Below are positions 36,552 through 43,910 of a DNA stretch of 64,000 nt, piece by piece. The position numbers were made by a program, and so were the translations under genes. Source of the stretch: JBBTCJ01 sp038043285 (GTDB lineage: Bacteria > Planctomycetota > Phycisphaerae > UBA1845); the NCBI GenBank assembly GCA_038043285.1, contig JBBTCJ010000034.1, forward strand, positions 1-64,000. The letters are read 5' to 3'. Every line of letters starts with the position of its first letter. Position 1 is the first letter of the stretch. The notes under the pieces were generated by a model. It had not been told where the DNA came from and did no database searches. It was given only the letters and a program-made list of their open reading frames with translations.

Positions 36552-38681
36552 CTACCCTCGATGGGGGGATTCACTCAATCGTCCGGCACGTCGGTCGAGA
36601 CGGCAGCGCACGAGCAGGCGCCGCGGCAGAAGAAGTAAGGCGAACATGGGAAGGAGGGGGATCCACCCCGTTGCACCGCACAAACGAGGGGTGTTACCCG
36701 CTCCATCGGTGTCTTGCCCGGGGCCGGGTTCGTCCGGAGGAGTCGTCGCCTCGCACGCATCGCCGATGCCGTCTCCGTCCGCATCAGCCTGACCGGCGTC
36801 GGCGACGGCCGGACATACGTCCTGGCGGTTCAGAATGCCGTCACCGTCTTCGTCCGGGTCGCAACCGTCGAAGACTTCGTCACCGTCCGAATCGACGAGG
36901 TTCGTTTCCGGCGTTTCGGGACTCGAATCCGCATCGTTGAGGATGCAATCGCCGTCTCGGTCGCCGTCGCAGGCGTCGCCGATGCCGTCCATGTCCAGGT
37001 CAGCCTGGTTCAGGTTCCAGGTCTGCGGGCAGTTGTCTGAGGCGTCGGGGAACGAATCCCCGTCAGCGTCGGTTCCGGCTTTCTGGCCGAGAAACAGGCG
37101 GAAGCCGTAAAATGGGTTGGCGGTGCCGAGGAAAAGCCCCATCGGCGTGGACAAGAACGAACGTACGCCGTAGCTGAACGGATCGCCGAATCCGGTGCGT
37201 GAGACCCGTGTCCATTCCTTGCCATCCGGAGTCGCCCACAGGTCGAAGCCGCCTTCGACGGCGGAGATGATGTCGCCGATTTCGTCGGGATCCCGGTTCT
37301 CCATCATCGGGCGCAGATCGGGATAGCGGACGAAAAATTCGCTGCTCTCGAGCTTTTCGACGGAGAGATCCTGAAAATACTGGGTGAAGACCGAGAGATC
37401 GAACGTGCCGACGTAGAGCACGCCTTGGTGGACAACCATTCTCCAGATGTAGCCGGAGAAGAAGTTGCCGCAACCTGCCTCCATGCCCGACGTCGGCATC
37501 TTGTAGCCGTCCGGCGTGGTTCGTGCATCGCCGCAGACGACCTCCCATCGGTCGTCGGCAGCCACGCGAATCAGCTCAGCGGGAGCGGGATCGACCTCGG
37601 GGAAATAGTCCAGAGCGACGAAGTTGATCCCGGAGCCGACGTAGAGGTGATCCCCGAAGGCGGCAAGGCTGACCACGTTCTGATTCGACGATCCGCGGTA
37701 GGCGCCGCGGACGAGAACCTTTTGGAAGGCGTAGGGCGGCTCGCCCGCGGCCTGAGTCTTCAGAAGTTGGAATCCCTCGACGTCCGTGGCCGTTCCAACG
37801 TACAGAAATCCTTTGAAGACCTCGAGCTCGAAGGCGCCGGTGTTGGCAGGGTCGCCGAAGTTCGGCGGGCTAACGACGCGGAAGTCGCCGGATGCGGGGT
37901 CGTTTGCTTCAAGCACGGCTGTGTCTTCAATGACCCGACCAATGGCCAGCACGTACAGGCGGTCCTTGAACACGGTCAACGAACGATACGACGTATAAGT
38001 CGGATTGTTGGAGACCGATCCTGGAACCTCAGTGAAATGTACTCCGTCGATCGTGCGCAGCAGTCGCGGCGGGCGTCCCGGGAGTTCGGTGGACACGAAC
38101 GAGCCGACATAGAGGGCTTCGGTTCCGTCGGGTTCTCGAAAAACCGTCATCGTGCGATAGCCGAGGTCGATCGGGACATCCGCAAGCGTTCCGTCGGACA
38201 TCAAGGTCTTGACGGTAGGGGAGATGTAGGCTGGTTCGATCGCCCCGGTGGCGGGGTCGAGCGAGTAGATCCTGCCGCGAAGGTCCATGTCCAGCAGATC
38301 AGGTTCGCACGCGATGGGTACTTCGGGATTGGTTCCCTCGCCGACGTCGCGGATGTTGCGGGTCAGGCAGGCGAAGTTGCGGTTGGAGCCGACGAGGATC
38401 CGGTCCTTGAACCGCGCCATCGACCAGGCGTAGCTGTTGGCCGGGTCGCCGAACCCCTGCTTTCCGATCTGGTGGAACTCCGCTTCCGCGAGTTGCGCTT
38501 GGATGCCGGGCGTGAACCCCAGAGCAAGGGCGACGAAGGTTGCGGCGGCCAGTAGGCGGCACGCGCGGACGGCGTGCCCGCGACCGCGAAGCCGGCCGCT
38601 TTCCGTCAGACGCGGTACGGATGGAAAAAGAAATCGTGCCCGTTTCCTAACGGTCGCGGTACGGATCGAAAAGGGAACCAC
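36552..38681 (-). CDS. Secreted protein with thrombospondin type 3 repeats and CGA C-terminal anchor-like tail
   Basis: The start is uncertain. The frame opens to 38972, but the stretch above about 38600 consists of short repeats. A GTG at 38679-38681 sits inside one repeat; translation must begin before the signal peptide CRLLAAATFVALALGFTPGI. The body (about residues 70-560) has recurring blades such as MTVFREPDGTEALYVGSF and LTVFKDRLYVLAIG, suggesting a beta-propeller. Residues near 600-680 are thrombospondin type 3 calcium repeats (DADGDSFPDASDNCPQ, DLDMDGIGDACDGDRDGDC). The tail has RLCGATGWIPLLPMFALLLL then PRR, a hydrophobic segment plus basic end. Confidence 0.78.
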   Translation of the reverse strand: MVPFSIRTATVRKRARFLFPSVPRLTESGRLRGRGHAVRACRLLAAATFVALALGFTPGIQAQLAEAEFHQIGKQGFGDPANSYAWSMARFKDRILVGSNRNFACLTRNIRDVGEGTNPEVPIACEPDLLDMDLRGRIYSLDPATGAIEPAYISPTVKTLMSDGTLADVPIDLGYRTMTVFREPDGTEALYVGSFVSTELPGRPPRLLRTIDGVHFTEVPGSVSNNPTYTSYRSLTVFKDRLYVLAIGRVIEDTAVLEANDPASGDFRVVSPPNFGDPANTGAFELEVFKGFLYVGTATDVEGFQLLKTQAAGEPPYAFQKVLVRGAYRGSSNQNVVSLAAFGDHLYVGSGINFVALDYFPEVDPAPAELIRVAADDRWEVVCGDARTTPDGYKMPTSGMEAGCGNFFSGYIWRMVVHQGVLYVGTFDLSVFTQYFQDLSVEKLESSEFFVRYPDLRPMMENRDPDEIGDIISAVEGGFDLWATPDGKEWTRVSRTGFGDPFSYGVRSFLSTPMGLFLGTANPFYGFRLFLGQKAGTDADGDSFPDASDNCPQTWNLNQADLDMDGIGDACDGDRDGDCILNDADSSPETPETNLVDSDGDEVFDGCDPDEDGDGILNRQDVCPAVADAGQADADGDGIGDACEATTPPDEPGPGQDTDGAGNTPRLCGATGWIPLLPMFALLLLPRRLLVRCRLDRRAGRLSESPHRG

Positions 38682-38706
38682 TCCGTTCCCTGACGGTCGT
38701 GGCTCC
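38597..38706. repeat. Three degenerate units of a dispersed repeat
   Basis: Units at 38597-38630, 38640-38674 and 38683-38706 share a core close to ACGGTCGCGGTACGGAT followed by GAAAA. A fourth copy in opposite orientation lies at about 63222-63256. Unit spacing is irregular, unlike CRISPR. Confidence 0.7.
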
Positions 38707-38736
38707 AATCGACGAGGCCGTTGGGATGAAATCGTT

Positions 38737-38793
38737 AATCGACAATCGACCATCGACAATGGGCGATCGGCAATTGGCAATCGGCAATCGGTG
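38737..38793. repeat. Short tandem AATCGRCA-type array
   Basis: Bases such as AATCGACAATCGACCATCGA followed by GGCAATTGGCAATCGGCAAT form a degenerate 7-9-base tandem array in the intergenic space between the radical SAM gene end and the thrombospondin-type gene start. Confidence 0.65.
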
Positions 38794-38895
38794 ACTCGTC
38801 CGCTCCGAGACGGCAGCGGCTGTGATCGGTTGGATTTCGGCATCATGTGCACATCCCCCATGTGCAGCACTTCGATCCCCGCGGTCATTGGCGTC

Positions 38896-41800
38896 CTACG
38901 CGGACGTCGTGGTTGCGTCGCCCCGCACGGTGATGCGGATCGGCTCGGGTTCGAGCATGGATCGCGCTTCACCGCGCATCTCCTGTTCGACGGCCACCAG
39001 CACCGCGGTCACGAACTTCGAGGTCTGCGTGTGTTCGCGCGTCAGCGCCTTGCCGTTCGTGATTCGCCCGTTTCTGTTGTCCCCGTTGAACCGCGCAACG
39101 TGACGGTCGCACAGTTCCTGCAAGTACACCTGATGATAGTCCTCGAACCGCTCGAACGTCGGTCCCCAGCGGATGAGGAAGTCCTTGATGACCGCCACCA
39201 TGGCTTCGGGTACGCCGGGCTGGTAGTGGATCTCGGCGCTGAGGCGATCGTGCAGCGTCGGAAGCACCTCGCGTACCGCAGTTCGGAAGGTCGCGGGAAT
39301 CATCCCCGCGGACGGATCGGGCGCCAGCCTCAACGCGCCCGACGCGGTCTGGTCGATCTGCCGCTGAATGACGTCGCCGTGGGCGGGGATCAACGCGTTG
39401 TCCATCGCCTGCTGCAACAAGAGTATGCCCACGTGTTCGATCAGGTAGGGCGTCGTCTGCATGGCGTGCATGAGGATTTCGGTGACCGCGTCGCGGGCCT
39501 CCTTGGGCACGGAATCGAGGGCGCCGCGGGCCTTCATCATCCTCTCCATGCGCTGGGCACGGACGGCGGGCGAGGGGGCCGCGACGTTGGGCTTGCGCTT
39601 GATCCCTGAAAGGAACGCCTTCATACGCCGCGCAAAGCTGGGCCAGGATCGAAGTTCGGTGATCAAGCGACGGTACCCCTCCAACAGTTCCACGCGGGTC
39701 ATCCCCTTGGGAATGATATTGGAGACGCATTTCGGGGCGTCGGTGTAGATTTCGCTGACGTCCACGACGCGGTCTTCGCGTTGGAGTCGAACCCAAAGCG
39801 GCGTTCCGGGATAAGCCTTCATCACGTTGATGCTGGTGATGGGGATGTTAGCGACCTCGCAGAAGCGAATCTGTTCGTCAAAAACCTTGGTGTCGTCGTT
39901 GTCGAAACCGACGATGAGCGAGGCCTTCACGGCGATCCCGTAGGACTGAATCTTCCGGCAGTCCTCGACCATGTCGCTGCGGAGGTTCTGGACCTTGTGG
40001 GTCTCCTCGAGGCTGGCCATGCGAGGCGTTTCGATGCCGATCAGCGCCTGGGTGAAGTTGCAGTCGGCCATCAGTTCGAGCAGCTCGTCGTCGTGCGCGA
40101 GGTCGATGGTCAACTGGGTCGAGAACGTCAGCGGCGGATCGAAGGAATTGTTGACCGGGATCAGCGCCCGCAGAAACTCCTTGGCGTAACGCTTGTCTCC
40201 GATGAAGTCGTCGTCGCAGACGAAGATCCGCTGGGCGCCGAGCTTCTGCAGCGCGACGACTTCTTCGACGACGCGCGCGATCGGTTTATGGCGTGGCTGG
40301 CGGCCGAACAGGTGGATGACGTCGCAGAATTCGCAATCGTAGGGACAGCCACGGGTAGTCTGGACGCCGGCAACGCGGTATTTCTTCACCAGATCGGCCA
40401 TGCTGCTCCAGTCGGGCAGCGGAGAAGTCGCGAGGTCGGGTCGTTCCACCTGGCGATACTCGTTGCGGTGCCCGCCCTGTTTCCATTCCTCCAGAAACCT
40501 CGGCCAGGTCAGCTCGGCCTCGCCGAGGAAGATAACGTCGAAGACACCACGACAGAGTTCGGGAGCGCCAGAGGCGCCGGGTCCGCCGATCACCACGGGA
40601 AGTCCGCGGCGATGAAAGACTTCGGCGATCTTGATGGCCCGGGGGACATGGGCGATGTAGCCGGTGACCCCGACGAGGTGGTATTCCTTGCCAAGGTCGG
40701 TGGCGTCGTCGATCTCGCCTTTGGCGCCCTCGTCCCAGATGTCCACGTCGAAGTCGTCCGGAGTCAGCGCGGCGATAGTGGCGAGATTCAGCGGCGTCAT
40801 AAGCGTCTGCACGGCCTCGCCGTCCATGCTGGCTTTGGCGAACTGCCTGGCCTTGGCGAACTCGGAGTCGAACTTGGGTTGCACCAACAAGATGCGCGAC
40901 ATTGGCTTGCCTCCCTCGGGGTGGGAACGGTCCGGTCGCGGCGAATCCGCCCGGCCCGTGGGGGGTGCCGGCGACACGGTGGTTGGTTGCCGGGGCAAGG
41001 AGCTTCCGTTGCCCTTCGACGACGCTGCGGCATCGTTCAGGGACGTGGCCGCGGCTGCAGAATTCGTACGCGGGATCGATCCGATGAATCCGGATGGATC
41101 CCGGAGAAACTCGGTGATGTGTTCGAGGAAGACGTCCACGTGTTCGAGCAGGTAAAAGTGTCCGGTGTCGGGAAGAAGTTTGGCTCGACAGTTGGGGAGC
41201 GCATCGGCGAGTCTGGCGGCCATCTTTGCGTACGGAGAGTTCGCGCCGTAGACCGCGAAAACGGGCGACTGAATCGTCGGCAGCAGGTCTTCCGTCATGC
41301 CGGCGACCTGGCGGAACTCGGCCGTAACGTTCGTCTCATCGACGAGTTTCCGCATGCGCGGCGTGCCGACTTTGGCTCCGCGGCGCGCGCCGTAAGGCTG
41401 GGTCATGTCGTAGCTCCGGCGGATGACGTTGCGGACGTCACTGGCCTCGGCCTCGACAAACCACTCGTAGGTGATGCCGTAATTGGCGATGCGGTCCTTG
41501 TGGAGCTCCCACCCGGGCCAATCCTGAATGGTGCGGAGGTGGCGCAGACAGGCCACGCCGGTGTCGCCGAGAACCACGCCCTCGACGCGATCGGGGTGGA
41601 GCAATGCGAAATGCAGCGCAACGGAACCCCCGAAACTGTGACCGACCAGGCGGGCCTTTTGTATCCCCAGGTGGTCCAGGAGGGCGAGAAGATCGCGGGC
41701 CGTGTCCAGGGAGGTATAGCCGTTGCGCGTTGCACCGGAGTAGCCGTGCCCCCGAAGATCGTAGGCCGTCACGCGGAAGTCCTTGGCCAGTTCGGGCATA

Positions 41801-41916
41801 ATATGCGTGAACCAAACGGCCAGGCTGGAGGTGACGCCGTGGATGAGCACGACGTCGGGGCCTTCGCCCTTCATCTGGTAATGCATGGTGATGCCGTTCA
41901 GTTCAACCTTGGCCAT
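38896..41916 (-). CDS. Alpha/beta-hydrolase fused to B12-binding radical SAM protein with DUF4070-like tail
   Basis: From the ATG at 41914-41916 (GGAG upstream) the protein has 1006 residues. Residues 1-270 are an alpha/beta-hydrolase: VVLIHGVTSSLAVW, YDLRGHGYSG, nucleophile LVGHSFGGSV, histidine in DTGHFYLLEH. A Ser/Ala/Pro linker follows. From the methionine whose codon is at about 40900, LLVQPKFDSEFAKARQF starts a cobalamin-binding-type domain, then the radical SAM cluster RGCPYDCEFCDV, GIETPRMASLEE and a DUF4070-like region (MTRVELLEGYRRLITELRSW), an arrangement known from hopanoid C-3 methylase HpnR. A strong GGGAGG precedes that internal ATG, so a separate radical SAM product is possible. 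Last gene of the lipid operon; lipid methylation or release is inferred. Confidence 0.83.
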   Translation of the reverse strand: MAKVELNGITMHYQMKGEGPDVVLIHGVTSSLAVWFTHIMPELAKDFRVTAYDLRGHGYSGATRNGYTSLDTARDLLALLDHLGIQKARLVGHSFGGSVALHFALLHPDRVEGVVLGDTGVACLRHLRTIQDWPGWELHKDRIANYGITYEWFVEAEASDVRNVIRRSYDMTQPYGARRGAKVGTPRMRKLVDETNVTAEFRQVAGMTEDLLPTIQSPVFAVYGANSPYAKMAARLADALPNCRAKLLPDTGHFYLLEHVDVFLEHITEFLRDPSGFIGSIPRTNSAAAATSLNDAAASSKGNGSSLPRQPTTVSPAPPTGRADSPRPDRSHPEGGKPMSRILLVQPKFDSEFAKARQFAKASMDGEAVQTLMTPLNLATIAALTPDDFDVDIWDEGAKGEIDDATDLGKEYHLVGVTGYIAHVPRAIKIAEVFHRRGLPVVIGGPGASGAPELCRGVFDVIFLGEAELTWPRFLEEWKQGGHRNEYRQVERPDLATSPLPDWSSMADLVKKYRVAGVQTTRGCPYDCEFCDVIHLFGRQPRHKPIARVVEEVVALQKLGAQRIFVCDDDFIGDKRYAKEFLRALIPVNNSFDPPLTFSTQLTIDLAHDDELLELMADCNFTQALIGIETPRMASLEETHKVQNLRSDMVEDCRKIQSYGIAVKASLIVGFDNDDTKVFDEQIRFCEVANIPITSINVMKAYPGTPLWVRLQREDRVVDVSEIYTDAPKCVSNIIPKGMTRVELLEGYRRLITELRSWPSFARRMKAFLSGIKRKPNVAAPSPAVRAQRMERMMKARGALDSVPKEARDAVTEILMHAMQTTPYLIEHVGILLLQQAMDNALIPAHGDVIQRQIDQTASGALRLAPDPSAGMIPATFRTAVREVLPTLHDRLSAEIHYQPGVPEAMVAVIKDFLIRWGPTFERFEDYHQVYLQELCDRHVARFNGDNRNGRITNGKALTREHTQTSKFVTAVLVAVEQEMRGEARSMLEPEPIRITVRGDATTTSA

Positions 41917-41997
41917 CGTGCGTCTCCGGCGTTCGACTCCTGAATGAGCGTTGCTCCTTGAAACACTGCGCGGGTTCCAGCCCACGGCTCCGGCTTG

Positions 41998-43611
41998 TCA
42001 CTCCATGTACCCCAGGGCTTTGAGCCGCATGAGTATCTGCTCCTCGTCGCCAGGACCGGCGTAGGCGCCTTCCTCGATGGCCTGCGCCGGAATCGGCAGC
42101 GCATCCGTCGCCCGTCCGCGGACCACTGCGTGGACCTTGACGAATTCATCGCTGAATAGTTCGGTTGCGACTCGGCCTTCGATGTCTTCGGAAATCGCCA
42201 AGCCGAGAAGGTAAAGGGCTGTCGGCGTCACGTCCTGGAGCCGCAGCGAATCAACTTTTGCCCCGCGACGAACGCCGGGTCCGTGGATCGCCAGCACGCC
42301 GTCGGGATGGTGCGTGCCCATGACGACGTTGCGCTTCTTGAGAATGCCTTGGCCGCGGAGGACAGAGAAAAAGCCGCAATCGCGGAGCGCAATGGTCAGG
42401 TCCGGTGCCAGTTTCATGGCCGGCCCGTCGAAGGCTTCCTCGCGGGTCCAGACTCCGGTAACCAGTGGTTCGCCGGTTTGCGGATCGACGCAGCGGGTGA
42501 GCAGGGCTTCGATGAGTTCGGCGCGGAAGGAATCATATTCGCAGCGCTCAATGCCGTCGGGGCCTTTGTCGCCCTTGACCTGGATGCAGATGCCGTTGGT
42601 GCTGGCGAGCACGGCGAAGGCCTTGGTCTTGGGCAGGTCGAAGTACGTCAGATGGTACGGTCTGGCGCGGCCAAGTTCGTTGGATTCGTCGGACTGCATC
42701 TCGGCGCCCGGCGCCCAGCTGAGATATCCCTGCTGTTCGAGCCAGGTGTTGACGTAAAGCACCTCGTCGCTTCCGGTGAATCCGTGATCCGAGGCGACGA
42801 TCACGTGTGCATCGGGACCGCCGAGCTTGACGGTTTCCTCCAGGAATCCGTCGATCTGCCGGAAGTAGTCCCAACAGCGCTGCCGCACCTGGAGGAAGTC
42901 CTCCGAAGGCGACTCCGGCTCCAGGGCCGGGTCGAGGTGCGGCCAGCAGAGGTGTTGCAGCTTGTCCACGCCATCGAAGACCACGGCCTCTACGTCGCAG
43001 GGGTTTTCGATCATCTGCTTTCGCAGGATGTTGAACCACTGCCGCTCGCGGCGAATGTGCAATTCGACCCACGGGAGGTAATCCTGCAACTCCGCACCCT
43101 GGATGGCTTTGCGCTCCTCGCGGAAGTCCATGCCCAGTTCCTTGACGTCGAATCCGGGGAGCTGCTCCTGCAAACGGTCGAGAAAACCCTCCGGGTGCGA
43201 GTATTTTCGCAGCCATCTCCAGGTGACCCAGCCGGGAACGACGTAGCCGTTGAGTTTCGGGGCCGGGTTATGGGCGATGAAATTGAGGCAACCGGCTTTT
43301 CGCCCCGCCTGGGAAACCATGGAGAAAAGCGTCGGACAGAGAACCTCGCGCGAGGTCACCACGCGGACGTACTGGGACGATTCGGATTCGAACTGCAGGA
43401 AGTTGGTGATGCCGTGGCGCCCCGGCGAGCGACCGGTGATCATGCTGAGCCATGCGGGCGGCGTGAGCGGTGGAACCGTCGAAGTCAGGTTCGCTCGAGC
43501 GCTGTCAGATAAAAAGCGCCCAAGAAAGGGCATGACGCCTCGGCGCACGAGATCATCGAGGACCGTGTAGGTCGCGCCGTCGAGTCCGAAGAGCACTACG
43601 CGTCGGCTCAT
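41998..43611 (-). CDS. Alkaline-phosphatase-superfamily type I phosphodiesterase
   Basis: The 537-residue protein carries the metal-binding VVLFGLDGATY at the start, the nucleophile threonine in PPLTPPAWLSMITGRSPG, VVFDGVDKLQHLCWPH, the zinc ligands in VASDHGFTGSDE and the C-terminal THHPDGVLAIHGPGV. This matches nucleotide pyrophosphatase/phosphodiesterase relatives. No signal peptide is seen, so it is probably cytoplasmic. It overlaps the acyl carrier protein gene by four bases, which ties it to the lipid assembly line; it might cleave a phosphopantetheine-, sugar- or nucleotide-linked phosphoester, but that is speculation. Confidence 0.88.
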   Translation of the reverse strand: MSRRVVLFGLDGATYTVLDDLVRRGVMPFLGRFLSDSARANLTSTVPPLTPPAWLSMITGRSPGRHGITNFLQFESESSQYVRVVTSREVLCPTLFSMVSQAGRKAGCLNFIAHNPAPKLNGYVVPGWVTWRWLRKYSHPEGFLDRLQEQLPGFDVKELGMDFREERKAIQGAELQDYLPWVELHIRRERQWFNILRKQMIENPCDVEAVVFDGVDKLQHLCWPHLDPALEPESPSEDFLQVRQRCWDYFRQIDGFLEETVKLGGPDAHVIVASDHGFTGSDEVLYVNTWLEQQGYLSWAPGAEMQSDESNELGRARPYHLTYFDLPKTKAFAVLASTNGICIQVKGDKGPDGIERCEYDSFRAELIEALLTRCVDPQTGEPLVTGVWTREEAFDGPAMKLAPDLTIALRDCGFFSVLRGQGILKKRNVVMGTHHPDGVLAIHGPGVRRGAKVDSLRLQDVTPTALYLLGLAISEDIEGRVATELFSDEFVKVHAVVRGRATDALPIPAQAIEEGAYAGPGDEEQILMRLKALGYME

Positions 43612-43910
43612 GCCCTGGTCTCCTGTTTGGGCTTCAGGTGCAGCATGAGAAAATCAAGCAGTTCGCCGATGCTGATGTCGTTCGCCTGGCGCTTGTAAGC
43701 CTGGGCGAGGAACTCCGCAAAGGGAAGCGACTGGTTGAAATGTTCCTCAACGGACGATCCCAGGGCGACGGCGTCGATCGACTCGAACTGCATGTCCGTG
43801 AACAGCCCCGTCTTCTCGGTGATCTCGTCCGTATATTCCCAGTCCTCACGAAGATCCGTGAGGATCTTGAGAAGTTCCCCGCGAACGACATCACGATCCA
43901 GCGTCTGCAT
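43608..43910 (-). CDS. Free-standing acyl carrier protein
   Basis: The ATG at 43908-43910 is preceded by GGAAAGGAACGGAC. The 100-residue protein has the helical ACP shape and the modification site in MQFESIDAVALG, where Ser44 sits in ESI rather than the usual DSL; Ile after Ser also occurs in the two built-in ACPs (DSI). It overlaps protein B by 20 bases and the phosphodiesterase by four, indicating translational coupling. It may be a loading or off-loading carrier for the two large synthases and could be primed by the PPTase domain of protein B. Confidence 0.85.
   Translation of the reverse strand: MQTLDRDVVRGELLKILTDLREDWEYTDEITEKTGLFTDMQFESIDAVALGSSVEEHFNQSLPFAEFLAQAYKRQANDISIGELLDFLMLHLKPKQETRA

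Noticed and set aside
38597..38793. CRISPR array
   Set aside because: Units are degenerate, unevenly spaced and lack unique spacers of constant length; no cas genes.
39781..41943. Long plus-strand open frame of 720 codons
   Set aside because: Antisense to the hydrolase-radical SAM gene, whose motifs are convincing; high GC content leaves long empty frames on the opposite strand.
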